From NCBI RefSeq assembly GCF_003129965.1, contig NZ_NRCJ01000001.1, positions 62,001-126,000 of the forward strand: 64,000 bases of DNA, in the 5' to 3' direction. Shown here piece after piece: positions 54,301 through 63,089 of the stretch. This DNA is from Aggregatibacter kilianii (GTDB lineage: Bacteria; Pseudomonadota; Gammaproteobacteria; Enterobacterales; Pasteurellaceae). The translations under genes and the position numbers were made by a program. Every line of letters starts with the position of its first letter. The first letter of the stretch is position 1. The notes beneath the pieces were generated by a model. It was not told where the DNA came from. It did not search any database and saw nothing but the letters and a program-made list of their open reading frames with translations.

Positions 54301-55416
54301 ATGCGTTACGACCAAATGTCCGCCTTTATTGTCATGGATATTGTACGGGAAGCGGCGAAATACCCCAACGCCATTCATTTTGAAATCGGACAGCCGGATT
54401 TGCCGCCTTCCGATAAGGTTAAAGCCGCTTTGCAAAACGCAGTGCAACAGAATCGGTTCAGTTACACGGAAAGCCTTGGATTGCTTGCCTTGCGGGAAAA
54501 AATCGCCGAATATTATGACCGCACTTATCAGGTCAACATCACCCCGAATCGCATCGTGCTCACACCCGGCACCAGCGGCGCATTTTTGGTGGCTTACACG
54601 CTCACGTTAAAACATGGCGACAAACTCGGCTTAACAGATCCCTCTTATCCTTGTTATAAAAATTTTGCCTATATGATGGACATTCAGCCCGAATTCATGC
54701 CGGTGGATAAACAGGATTGTTATCAATTAAGCGTGGAACAGCTGGAACGTCATCAAATTAGAGCCTTGCAAATTTCCTCCCCGGCAAACCCGACGGGTAA
54801 TATTTACACCGCCGAACGTTTAAAAGCGCTTAACGACTATTGCCGCGCACATCATATCGCGTTTATTTCCGACGAGTTGTATCACGGCTTGGTGTACGAC
54901 GAAACAGCGGCGACGGCATTACAATTTAATCCGGACGCTTATGTCATTAACGGCTTTTCCAAATATTTCTGTATGCCGGGCTTACGCTTGGGCTGGGTAA
55001 TCGTACCGGAAGACAAAGTACGCGAAGCGGAAATCATCGCGCAAAATATCTTTATTTCCGCGCCGACATTAAGCCAATATGCCGCACTGGAAGCCTTTGA
55101 TGAAACGCATTTAGCGCAGGTAAAACAACAATTCCAGGCGCGCCTTGATTTTCTGTACAACGCTCTGAAAGACATTTTCACCATCGAATTTAAACCGCAA
55201 GGGACATTTTATTTGTGGGCGGACGTATCGAAATACACTGACGACAGCTATGAATTCGCCAAACAAATGCTGCATGAAATTCAAGTCGCCACCACGCCGG
55301 GCATTGATTTCGGGAAAAACGGCACGAAGCATTATTTGCGTTTTGCCTACACCCGTAACATCGAGCATTTGCAGGAAGGCGTGAATCGCATTAAACAATG
55401 GTTGGCAAATAAATAA
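54301..55416 (+). CDS. PLP-dependent aminotransferase, class I/II
   Basis: 371 residues, fold type I. The Schiff-base Lys is in NGFSKYFCMPGLRLGW, the PLP-binding Asp/Tyr in FISDELYHGLVYD, the cofactor-stacking region in LTDPSYPCYKNF and the carboxylate-binding Arg in HYLRFAYTRN. SSPANPTGN is typical of aspartate/alanine aminotransferase-like enzymes. The amino acid substrate cannot be set from sequence. AGGAAAAATT precedes the ATG. It is divergent from ygiW and upstream of fdhE. Confidence 0.88.
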   Translation: MRYDQMSAFIVMDIVREAAKYPNAIHFEIGQPDLPPSDKVKAALQNAVQQNRFSYTESLGLLALREKIAEYYDRTYQVNITPNRIVLTPGTSGAFLVAYTLTLKHGDKLGLTDPSYPCYKNFAYMMDIQPEFMPVDKQDCYQLSVEQLERHQIRALQISSPANPTGNIYTAERLKALNDYCRAHHIAFISDELYHGLVYDETAATALQFNPDAYVINGFSKYFCMPGLRLGWVIVPEDKVREAEIIAQNIFISAPTLSQYAALEAFDETHLAQVKQQFQARLDFLYNALKDIFTIEFKPQGTFYLWADVSKYTDDSYEFAKQMLHEIQVATTPGIDFGKNGTKHYLRFAYTRNIEHLQEGVNRIKQWLANK

Positions 55417-55498
55417 AAATTACCCGTTCCGGTCATTGAACGGCAAATTTATGCGCCTATAATAGGCGTGAATTTTAACTTTCTATTTACAAAAAACG

Positions 55499-56416
55499 AT
55501 GAGCATCCGAATTCTTCCCGAAAATGAAATTAAACAGGCGGCGGCCTCTTATGTGACGCCGCCGCTGCTGTTTTCCAATCCGAAAAATTTATATCAACGC
55601 CGCGCCGCACGCTTAAGAGAATTGGCACAGGATCATCCGCTCGCCGAGTATTTATTGTTTGCCGCCGCCATTGCCGATGCGCAGCTGGAACTCTTTGAAA
55701 CGATGCCGATTCCGTCGGATCCGCGTTTGCAGGTGTTGTCTGCCGAGCAACTGGGGAACAAACCCTTAGATGTGAAAAACTGGCAACGCGACCCGATTTG
55801 GCGCCAATTATTGACCGCACTTTTAGCCAAATTAAAACCGTCCGCTAACGAGCAAATTCTTACCACCATCGAATGGTTGGAAAAAGCCGCCGACAGCGAA
55901 TTGGAAGACCTTGCGGATAAGGTATTGGCGCAAGAGTTTTCCGTGATTTCCAGCGACAAAGCGGTATTTGTGTGGGCGGCGTTATCCTTATATTGGTTGC
56001 AATTAGTGCAACAAATCCCGCACAACGCCAAACAGGAAAACACGGAAAACCTGCACGTTTGCCCGGTTTGCGGCTCCGCACCGACCGCCAGTATGATTCA
56101 TTTCGGCGCCAAGCAAGGCTTGCGCTACCTGCACTGTTCCTTATGCGAAAGCGAATGGAACATGGTGCGCAACCAATGCACCAACTGCGGACAAAGTAGC
56201 GATTTGGATTATTGGTCGTTTGACGAATATTTGGCGGCGATTCGCAGCGAAAGCTGCGGCAGTTGCCATAGCTACCTGAAAGCCTTATATCAGGAAAAAG
56301 ATCCGAAAATGGAAGTCATCGCCGATGATTTGGCGTCCATCTTTTTGGATATGGAAATGGAGAAAAAAGGCTTTATGAAAAGCGGTTTAAACCCGTTTGT
56401 CTTCCCGGCGGAATGA
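55499..56416 (+). CDS. fdhE: Formate dehydrogenase accessory protein FdhE
   Basis: 305 residues (E. coli about 309). Rubredoxin-like protein with four CxxC motifs: [28 protein letters not shown] and [10 protein letters not shown]. It is needed for respiratory, Tat-exported formate dehydrogenases (FdnG/FdoG type), not for FdhF, so its presence implies a second formate dehydrogenase elsewhere in the genome. A small CGCCTA/TAGGCG hairpin lies 31-45 nt upstream of the start. Confidence 0.93.
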   Translation: MSIRILPENEIKQAAASYVTPPLLFSNPKNLYQRRAARLRELAQDHPLAEYLLFAAAIADAQLELFETMPIPSDPRLQVLSAEQLGNKPLDVKNWQRDPIWRQLLTALLAKLKPSANEQILTTIEWLEKAADSELEDLADKVLAQEFSVISSDKAVFVWAALSLYWLQLVQQIPHNAKQENTENLHVCPVCGSAPTASMIHFGAKQGLRYLHCSLCESEWNMVRNQCTNCGQSSDLDYWSFDEYLAAIRSESCGSCHSYLKALYQEKDPKMEVIADDLASIFLDMEMEKKGFMKSGLNPFVFPAE

Positions 56417-56466
56417 TTTAGCTAGGCGAAAAAACACGGAGAAAAACAACCGCACTTTTGCGAGAA

Positions 56467-56491
56467 AAAAGGCATCCGACGGATGCCTTTT
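56467..56491. terminator. Bidirectional terminator between fdhE and cpdB
   Basis: Perfect 11-bp stem AAAAGGCATCC / GGATGCCTTTT with a 3-nt loop and T-rich flanks on both sides. Confidence 0.88.
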
Positions 56492-56503
56492 GTTTTTTGG
56501 AGA

Positions 56504-58480
56504 TTACTTACCGGACAAATCAATTTGATACACGGCGAAGCCCACCTCATCAGTGCCCACCTGTTTCATTGGGTACTGCGCTTTTTCTTTGATAAACGTT
56601 GCGGCTTGTTCGCTTGGCGAGGTTTCAAAGCGTACATCCAGTTTATCGTTGCCTTTCATCGGTACGAAGCGCCAGTTTTTATCGGCACTTGGATTCACAG
56701 CCCCCTCTTTTTCACTGGTGGCTTTGATGTAATCCGCCAGCACTTGACGATTTTCATCCGGCGCAGCGTACACAATGTGCTTGTCGCCGGTGCCCGGGAA
56801 TTTGTCGCCGTACGCGCGATAATTGTTGGTGGCGATTAAAAACTCCGCTTTCGGATCCACCGCTTTACCTTGGTAGGTCAAATTCACCACGCGATGGGAA
56901 TTCGGATTAATCAACTTACATTCACCGTCATAACGTGGCGGTTGGGTTAAATCATATTCGTACTGCACGCCGTCGATCACATCAAAGTTATAAGTGCGGA
57001 ATCCTTCCCAATCCAGCAAAGATTGAGGTTTGTCGCTTTTCGGGTCGATTTGCTTAAACATCCCCGCACTGCATTCCAACCATTCTTTCAGTTGTTCGCC
57101 GTTGACTTTCACCACCACTAGCGTATTCGGATACAAATACAAATCTGCCGCATTACGGAAGGTCAATTCGCCTTTGTTCACTTCGGTGTAACCGGTCGGA
57201 TCGTTTTTCCGTCCACCCACTTTAAACGGCGCGCCCGCACTTAAAATCGGCAAACCCGCCATTGCCGGCACGCTCGGCGCGACCTTTTCCACATAGGCTT
57301 TTTGTGCCTGATTGACGATTTGAATGGTCGGATCGTCCTGCACCAACGCCAAATAGCTATACATATTATCGGTGGCTTTGCCAATCGGCTGTGCCACGAA
57401 TTTACGGGTAGCTTCATGAGTTTCTTTTAAAAGTGCGGTCATTTCTGCGTCATTTTCTACCAATGACTTTTTGTTTTCCGCGTCATAAATCGGGCGCAAC
57501 ACCGCTTTGCCGTCAGTCACAAGCCATTTCCCGTTATGCTCGGTCAGCACCAAATCCACCACGCTGATATTGTTCGCCCAATAGCCCGCCATGCTTTCCG
57601 GCACGCCTTTCACCGTGCCTTTGGCAAGGTCCGCATTCGGTGATTTGGCGAATTCTTTGTTTGGGAACAAACGATGGGCGTGTCCGAAAATCACCGCGTC
57701 GATGTGCGGCACATCGGCAAGGTAGAACGCCGCGTTCTCCGCACCTTCTTTATACGGCTCATCTGACGGGCCGGTATGCGCCAAGGCAACGATAATATCC
57801 GCCCCTTTTTGCTTCATTTCCGGCACATATTTTTGCGCGGTTTTAACGATATCGCGGGTTTCCACTTTGCCTGTTAAATTCGCCTTGTCCCACACCATAA
57901 TTTGCGGCGGCACAAAACCGATATAACCGATTTTCAGCTTGTGGGATTTGCCCTGATTGTCCGTCACCGCCTTTTCCTGAATCACATAAGGCATGTAATA
58001 AGGCTCCTCGCTGCCTGCTTTCACCACATTGGCGTTCACGATGGGGAAATTCGCCTGTTTGATGGCATCGGCTAAATAATCCAAGCCGTAATTAAATTCG
58101 TGATTGCCCAGCGTGCCTACGTCATAATGCAACGCATTCAGGCACGCCACCGCCGGGTTCGGTTTGCCTTCTTTATAGCCGACCGCCGCCTGATAATCGG
58201 CAATCGGGTTGCCCTGAATCAAATCGCCGTTATCCACCAGCACGCTGTTTTTCGCTTCTGCGCGCGCCAGGCGAATCAAACTTGCCGCACGAGTAAAACC
58301 GAATTTCTCTGTCGGCGCGTCTTTGTAATAGTCAAAATCCGTCAAAAAACTGTGAATATCGGTGGTGCCGACAATACGCAAATCCACCTGATTATCGCTT
58401 TTGGCAAACGCCACGCGATGACAACCGAGCGCTAATACAGTACCCGCGCCGATTTGAATAAAACGTCTTCGATTCATCAT
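56504..58480 (-). CDS. cpdB: 2',3'-cyclic-nucleotide 2'-phosphodiesterase/3'-nucleotidase with Tat-like signal
   Basis: Periplasmic enzyme that converts 2',3'-cyclic nucleotides and 3'-nucleotides to nucleosides for salvage. 658 residues. The metallophosphatase domain shows [38 protein letters not shown] and FGHAHRLFP; the C-terminal nucleotidase domain has NNYRAYG and [12 protein letters not shown]. The N-terminus [19 protein letters not shown] has consecutive arginines followed by Phe-Ile, a twin-arginine-like signal, whereas E. coli CpdB has a Sec signal as I remember. AGGATC precedes the ATG. Confidence 0.93.
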   Translation of the reverse strand: MMNRRRFIQIGAGTVLALGCHRVAFAKSDNQVDLRIVGTTDIHSFLTDFDYYKDAPTEKFGFTRAASLIRLARAEAKNSVLVDNGDLIQGNPIADYQAAVGYKEGKPNPAVACLNALHYDVGTLGNHEFNYGLDYLADAIKQANFPIVNANVVKAGSEEPYYMPYVIQEKAVTDNQGKSHKLKIGYIGFVPPQIMVWDKANLTGKVETRDIVKTAQKYVPEMKQKGADIIVALAHTGPSDEPYKEGAENAAFYLADVPHIDAVIFGHAHRLFPNKEFAKSPNADLAKGTVKGVPESMAGYWANNISVVDLVLTEHNGKWLVTDGKAVLRPIYDAENKKSLVENDAEMTALLKETHEATRKFVAQPIGKATDNMYSYLALVQDDPTIQIVNQAQKAYVEKVAPSVPAMAGLPILSAGAPFKVGGRKNDPTGYTEVNKGELTFRNAADLYLYPNTLVVVKVNGEQLKEWLECSAGMFKQIDPKSDKPQSLLDWEGFRTYNFDVIDGVQYEYDLTQPPRYDGECKLINPNSHRVVNLTYQGKAVDPKAEFLIATNNYRAYGDKFPGTGDKHIVYAAPDENRQVLADYIKATSEKEGAVNPSADKNWRFVPMKGNDKLDVRFETSPSEQAATFIKEKAQYPMKQVGTDEVGFAVYQIDLSGK

Positions 58481-58608
58481 AATAAGATCCTTAGTTGGGA
58501 AAAATACGGCTTTATTGTAAGGAAATCGAGAGGGCTTTGAAAGGGAAAGTGCGGTGGTTTTTCACGGTGAATTTTAATTTGGAAAAGCAAGAAATTTATC
58601 GAAAAAAA

Positions 58609-58657
58609 TGACCGCACTTTTAGAACCGCAACGCAGAGAACGGTAAAAGTGCGGTCA
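58609..58657 (-). terminator. Inverted uptake signals forming a terminator
   Basis: TGACCGCACTTTTA / TAAAAGTGCGGTCA is a perfect 14-bp stem with a 21-nt loop, and the minus strand continues TTTTTTT. It would end the TonB-receptor transcript that stops at 58753. Another uptake signal lies at 58546-58555, so three are packed in about 110 bp. Confidence 0.8.
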
Positions 58658-58752
58658 CAAAATCCAAAGGATTTTGAATGTTGGCGCTGCCAACGGCTCC
58701 GAAGGAGCAAATAAATCACTTCAGTGATTTATGAGTAAAATAGCAAGTGTTT

Positions 58753-60978
58753 TTAAAACTCATAACGAATGCCGACGTTAAAATTGCGTCCCGGTGCGCT
58801 GTAACGATCGGCGTTGGCGGAGGTAATCGCCAATGGGATGCTACTTGCCGGACGCCCCTGATCCTGCGTCGCCTTACTTAGCAGAGCAAGATAGGAAATG
58901 TCGTTCCAGTTCCAGTATTTTTTATCAAATAGGTTGTTTACGTTGGCGGTCAATGTCAGATTTTCCGTCGGTTTCCAATAAACGCCTAAGTCAAACAAGG
59001 AATAACCGCCTGTCGGGTTATACAGGTAAGCGGAGGATTGCTCAATGTCTTTGTCGGACTTGCCACGGTTATACGTCCATTGAATATTGGCGCCGTAGGT
59101 TTCCCCTTCGTAACCCAAACCGAATTTCACTTTTAACGGCTGGATACTGTTAATCGGTGTTTTCCCCCCGTTGTTGGTGGCTTTGCCGCGACTGTAAGAA
59201 ATACCTTTAGTTAAGTAAAAGTCTTCATAAAACGTCCATTTCACATCGGCGGTGAAACCGTAAACTTTAGCTTTATCCAAATTGTCGTATTGAATAAAGG
59301 TGTTGTAGCCTTGTGTCGGCTTGGAGATCCAATCGATAAAGTTTTTGTAATGGTTGTAATACCCGGTGACCAAGTATTGCAGTCTGTCATTTTGACCTTT
59401 TACCCCGATTTCAAAGTTATCGGCGGTTTCGGAATGTAAATTCGGGTTACCGATGACGGCGACATTGGCAGTTTGCGGGCCCAATCCCGGCACGAAATAA
59501 TTGACGCTTTCAAAGAAATAAGACGTTAGTTGTTGTGGCGATGGCGTTCTTACGCCTCGGGAATATTGTGCATACGGAATAAATTCCGGTGCGGCACGAT
59601 ATTCTAGGCTCAACTTCGGTGCGAATTTCGTTTCGGAACGTTTTGACGGTTGGAATTGTGAAACTTCGCTGTTACCGCCGGAAGGTTTCACCCGATAATA
59701 CACAAAGCCGACTTGCGGTGTGACAACCCATTTCCCCAAAGCAATTTCATCTTCAAAATACCCTGTAATTTTATCTTGTTTCGTATCCGATGTCGGCTTT
59801 CCATTGAAGTAGGCTTGTCTGGAGTTGCCGTAAGCAGGACGTTCATAGTGTAAATAATTGGTGGCTTTGGTGTGGTTGTAACTTAAGCCGTAACGCAGAA
59901 TTTGTGGAATATTTCCATCAATAAAACTCATTAAATGCGTGTTAATGCCATAAGTTTTATATTTCACGTCGGATTCTTCAAAACGGTAATTATGAGTACC
60001 CTGACGATAGCGATAGTTATCGGTGCCGGCATTTTGATAATAAACCTGCGTTTTCGCGTTTTGTAGCCAACCGTGTTCGTTGTTGTAGTCGTGGCTTAAT
60101 GAAAAACGAGTACGCTTCACGCGGTCAATGGCGTTGCCTTTGGTCTGGATACCTGTGTTTCTATCAATATTGGTATCGTTTAATGTCAGTAAATCAGTCT
60201 TAATTTTTTTACGTTGATACTCAAAAGCCGCACCAATACGATGTTGATCATTTAACTGATAGTAATGTTTGGTGAGAACATAATTATTTTGTGTATCCGC
60301 CGGATTCGGTTCGGTGCGATTTACGCCGGTGCCGGCATTGGAACCTTTATTATCGGTTTGATCGCCGTTGCGAACGGTGGTCATCACCATGCCCTCATAA
60401 TCTCCGGCTTTCCCTGCACCACCGAGGGTGCCGTAAACGGAATTATCAGCACTGCTATAACCGCTTCCGATAAAACCGCCGAGAGCACGCCCTTTCAATA
60501 CATCTGCAGGTTCCAGTGTCGCGAAATTCACACTGCCCGATAAACTGTTGGCGGAGCCGGCATATTGCACGTCCGCACTACGCAGACCGCTCACATCCAC
60601 ATAATCGGCTCGTCCGAATTCCACGCCGTAAGAAATAAAATGCTTGCTTTCTTGCGCTTCCGGCAATGGAATGCCATCGACGGTGGTGGTGACGCGGTTA
60701 CCTTGCAAACCACGAATATTCACCCCTTCACCACCAGAACGCGCCGTTTGTAATTGGCTGACGTTCACGTCTAGTTTATTGGAAAACAGATCTTTCACAT
60801 CTTTCGCCTGACGCAAGAAAATATCTTTGCTATCCACTTTGGTGTTGACCAACGTGTCGCTGGTTTCAATTTCAACAACGGAAATTTCCTCTAATTGATT
60901 GGTTTCCTCCGCCATTGCCATATTTTGGTAGGTACAAACCGCGGCAACCAATGCCGCCAGTTTTGTTTTTTTAAGCAT
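58753..60978 (-). CDS. TonB-dependent haem/haemoglobin-family receptor
   Basis: 741 residues from the ATG at 60978, which has TGGAGT upstream. Signal peptide (LAALVAAVCTYQNMAMA), TonB-box-like LEEISVVEI, plug domain with VNIRGLQGNRVTTTVDGIPL, then a barrel. PYAQYSRGVRTPSPQQLTSY resembles the FRAP region of haem receptors, and the chain ends FNVGIRYEF. The family is that of haem, haemoglobin and transferrin/lactoferrin receptors. The actual ligand is not determined, and could be a siderophore linked to the divergent ABC transporter. Fur-like sequence lies just upstream. Confidence 0.85.
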   Translation of the reverse strand: MLKKTKLAALVAAVCTYQNMAMAEETNQLEEISVVEIETSDTLVNTKVDSKDIFLRQAKDVKDLFSNKLDVNVSQLQTARSGGEGVNIRGLQGNRVTTTVDGIPLPEAQESKHFISYGVEFGRADYVDVSGLRSADVQYAGSANSLSGSVNFATLEPADVLKGRALGGFIGSGYSSADNSVYGTLGGAGKAGDYEGMVMTTVRNGDQTDNKGSNAGTGVNRTEPNPADTQNNYVLTKHYYQLNDQHRIGAAFEYQRKKIKTDLLTLNDTNIDRNTGIQTKGNAIDRVKRTRFSLSHDYNNEHGWLQNAKTQVYYQNAGTDNYRYRQGTHNYRFEESDVKYKTYGINTHLMSFIDGNIPQILRYGLSYNHTKATNYLHYERPAYGNSRQAYFNGKPTSDTKQDKITGYFEDEIALGKWVVTPQVGFVYYRVKPSGGNSEVSQFQPSKRSETKFAPKLSLEYRAAPEFIPYAQYSRGVRTPSPQQLTSYFFESVNYFVPGLGPQTANVAVIGNPNLHSETADNFEIGVKGQNDRLQYLVTGYYNHYKNFIDWISKPTQGYNTFIQYDNLDKAKVYGFTADVKWTFYEDFYLTKGISYSRGKATNNGGKTPINSIQPLKVKFGLGYEGETYGANIQWTYNRGKSDKDIEQSSAYLYNPTGGYSLFDLGVYWKPTENLTLTANVNNLFDKKYWNWNDISYLALLSKATQDQGRPASSIPLAITSANADRYSAPGRNFNVGIRYEF

Positions 60979-61000
60979 AGTAACTCCATAATTTGCCATT

Positions 61001-61021
61001 AAGAATGGTTCTCAATTATAT
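61001..61021 (-). promoter_or_regulatory. Fur-box-like site upstream of the TonB receptor
   Basis: GAATGGTTCTCAATTATA on the plus strand, similar to half sites of the Fur consensus, 23-43 nt before the receptor ATG. Confidence 0.5.
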
Positions 61022-61123
61022 AGATGAACGTAGGGATAACCTACTAAAATTCTAAGAATACGCAAAATAGTTTTCGGCATATGAAAATTTACATTTACCT
61101 TCTAATAAATCTCGTTAAAATAC

Positions 61124-61141
61124 ATGAGAATTATTTTCAAT
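61124..61141 (+). promoter_or_regulatory. Fur-box-like site upstream of the siderophore-binding protein
   Basis: ATGAGAATTATTTTCAAT matches the GAGAATNATTNTCA form of the Fur box, 23-40 nt before the ATG at 61164. Confidence 0.6.
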
Positions 61142-61163
61142 CACAAAAATGAGGAGATTTAGG

Positions 61164-62063
61164 ATGTTGAAAAAGACATTATTGGCGTTAACCTGCATTG
61201 CAGTGGCAACATCTGCGTTAGCAAAAGACGTGACCATTCCTACCGCGCGCGGCGAAGTGACATTGGATGCACCGCCGGCGAAAATCGCGGTATTTGATAC
61301 GGGAAGTTTGGATACGTTGCAAGCCTTGGGCGTGAAAGTGGACGGTGCGGCGGATGTAGGTAAACTGCTTCCTTATTTGAAACCGACCTTGGAACAGGCA
61401 AAAAATGTCGGTACGATTTTTGAGCCGAATCTGGAAGCCTTAAATGAACTAAAACCGGATTTGATTATTGTCGGCACCCGTACCGCAAAAAAATTTGATG
61501 ACGTAAGCGCCATTGGCAAAACTATTGATTTAACCGACAACGGCGATAAATTGATTGAAAGCGGTATTCAACGTATTGAAAGTTTCGGCAAGCTGTTTGA
61601 TAAACAGGCAGAAGCGGATAAATTGAAAGCGGAAATCGAAACCCTGTTTAACCAAACCAAAGAAGCTGTGAAAGGCAAAGGCAACGGCTTAATTATTTTG
61701 GTTAACGGCGGCAAAATCTCGGCGTTCGGCAAAGGCTATCGTTTGAGTTTTATCCACGATGATTTGGGCGTGCCGATGGCGGATGCCAATATTAACAGCA
61801 GCGGGCATGGTCAGCCGGTGAGCTTTGAATTTATTGAAAAAACCAATCCGGACTGGTTGTTTGTGTTAGACCGCATTGCCGCTATCGGACAAGAAGGTAA
61901 AAGCGCAAAAGAAGTGTTGGATAACGAGTTGATTCATCACACCAAAGCCTGGAAAAACGGCAATATCGTGTATTTAAGCGGTGCGTCTTACCTCGCTCCG
62001 GGCGGCGTGGAACAATTAAAAATGGATTTAAACAACATTAAATCCGCTTTTGAGAAAAAATAA
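61164..62063 (+). CDS. Siderophore ABC transporter periplasmic binding protein (FatB/CeuE-like)
   Basis: 299 residues, class III (FepB/BtuF-like) binding protein. Sec signal (LALTCIAVATSALAKD) without lipobox. Two lobes: ...IAVFDTGSLDTLQALGV (N-lobe start), FEPNLEALNELKPDLIIVG, and C-lobe RLSFIHDDLGVPM and NPDWLFVLDR; conserved Glu residues that dock the permease are in FEPNLEAL and SFEFIEK. ATG 61164 with GAGGAG 7 nt upstream; an ATG five codons earlier would overlap it. Related proteins bind catecholate or other siderophores; the substrate here is unknown. Confidence 0.88.
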   Translation: MLKKTLLALTCIAVATSALAKDVTIPTARGEVTLDAPPAKIAVFDTGSLDTLQALGVKVDGAADVGKLLPYLKPTLEQAKNVGTIFEPNLEALNELKPDLIIVGTRTAKKFDDVSAIGKTIDLTDNGDKLIESGIQRIESFGKLFDKQAEADKLKAEIETLFNQTKEAVKGKGNGLIILVNGGKISAFGKGYRLSFIHDDLGVPMADANINSSGHGQPVSFEFIEKTNPDWLFVLDRIAAIGQEGKSAKEVLDNELIHHTKAWKNGNIVYLSGASYLAPGGVEQLKMDLNNIKSAFEKK

Positions 62064-62082
62064 TCGCCAATCTCCGTTAATG

Positions 62083-62110
62083 GTTCTCTCCTACAGGAGA
62101 GAACTTTTTT
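62083..62110 (+). terminator. Attenuator or terminator between binding protein and permease
   Basis: Perfect 10-bp stem GTTCTCTCCT / AGGAGAGAAC with a 2-nt loop, then TTTTTT. It would yield more binding protein than permease. Confidence 0.8.
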
Positions 62111-62123
62111 GTGTTAAGCCAAC

Positions 62124-63089
62124 ATGTCGAACGTTTTCACCCTAAATCGAATAAATTTTTTCATTCTTCTGTTGCTCTCGCTTCTCAGCATTACCGTGGG
62201 CGTGGCGGATTTTCATTGGTCGCAGTTTTTTTCCCACCCGGAACAAATGCAGGTGTTGCTGATCAGCCGATTGCCAAGAACCGCCGCCGTAATTTTAGTG
62301 GGCGCAACCCTTGGCGTAGCGGGCATGGTGCTACAAATCGTGTTAAAAAACCGCTTTATTGAACCCGGCATGATCGGTGCCAGCCAAAGCGCGGCGGTCG
62401 GCGTGTTATTAATCAGTCTCCTCCTCCCAAGTGCCGCTCCGCTCCTCAAGATGTCGGTCGCCACCCTAAGTGCGCTGGTCGGCATGGGTATCTTTATGCT
62501 ACTCCTGCAAAAATTACCGCCCCACCAAAGTCTCATGGTGCCCTTGGTGGGGATCGTGTTCGGTAACATCATTGAAGCGGTCACAACCTTTATTGCTTAC
62601 GAAACGGATAGCATACAAATCCTTTCTATTTGGTTCGCCGGTGATTTTTCCGCCGTCCTTGCAGGACGCTATGAATTGCTGTGGCTGACAGCGATACTTG
62701 CCGTACTGGTTTATATTATGGCGGATCAATTGAGTATTACCGGCTTAGGACGCAACATCAGCACCGCACTCGGCATCAATTACCGCCAAATGACTTGGTT
62801 TGCGTTAATTGTGGTTGCCATGATTACGGCGGTGGTGGTCGTCACCGTGGGGCAAATTCCTTTTATCGGTTTAGTGGTGCCCAATATCATTTCCCGCCTG
62901 TCCGGCGATCGTCTGCGTCAGAATCTGCCTTCCGTGGTATTGCTCGGGGCCAATTTGGTGCTGATTTGCGACATTGTAGGGCGGGTGATTAATGCGCCTT
63001 ATGAAGTGCCGATTTCCACGGTTTTCGGTATCGTCGGCACGTTGATTTTCCTCTATTTATTGTTTAAGGGGAAAGCTCATGGGAAATAA
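62124..63089 (+). CDS. Siderophore ABC transporter permease 1 (FecCD family)
   Basis: 321 residues, about nine or ten helices. FecCD signature segments: SRLPRTAAVILVGATLGVAG (helix II loop), NRFIEPGMIGASQSAAVG, and GQIPFIGLVVPNIISRLSGD with the coupling helix near the C-terminus. It overlaps the second permease by 11 nt. RBS is weak, possibly reflecting lower expression downstream of the attenuator. Confidence 0.9.
   Translation: MSNVFTLNRINFFILLLLSLLSITVGVADFHWSQFFSHPEQMQVLLISRLPRTAAVILVGATLGVAGMVLQIVLKNRFIEPGMIGASQSAAVGVLLISLLLPSAAPLLKMSVATLSALVGMGIFMLLLQKLPPHQSLMVPLVGIVFGNIIEAVTTFIAYETDSIQILSIWFAGDFSAVLAGRYELLWLTAILAVLVYIMADQLSITGLGRNISTALGINYRQMTWFALIVVAMITAVVVVTVGQIPFIGLVVPNIISRLSGDRLRQNLPSVVLLGANLVLICDIVGRVINAPYEVPISTVFGIVGTLIFLYLLFKGKAHGK

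Noticed and set aside
55453-55469. GCGCCTATAATAGGCG as a regulatory operator of fdhE
   Set aside because: It contains TATAAT and may simply be a -10 region; there is no second copy or known motif to support an operator.
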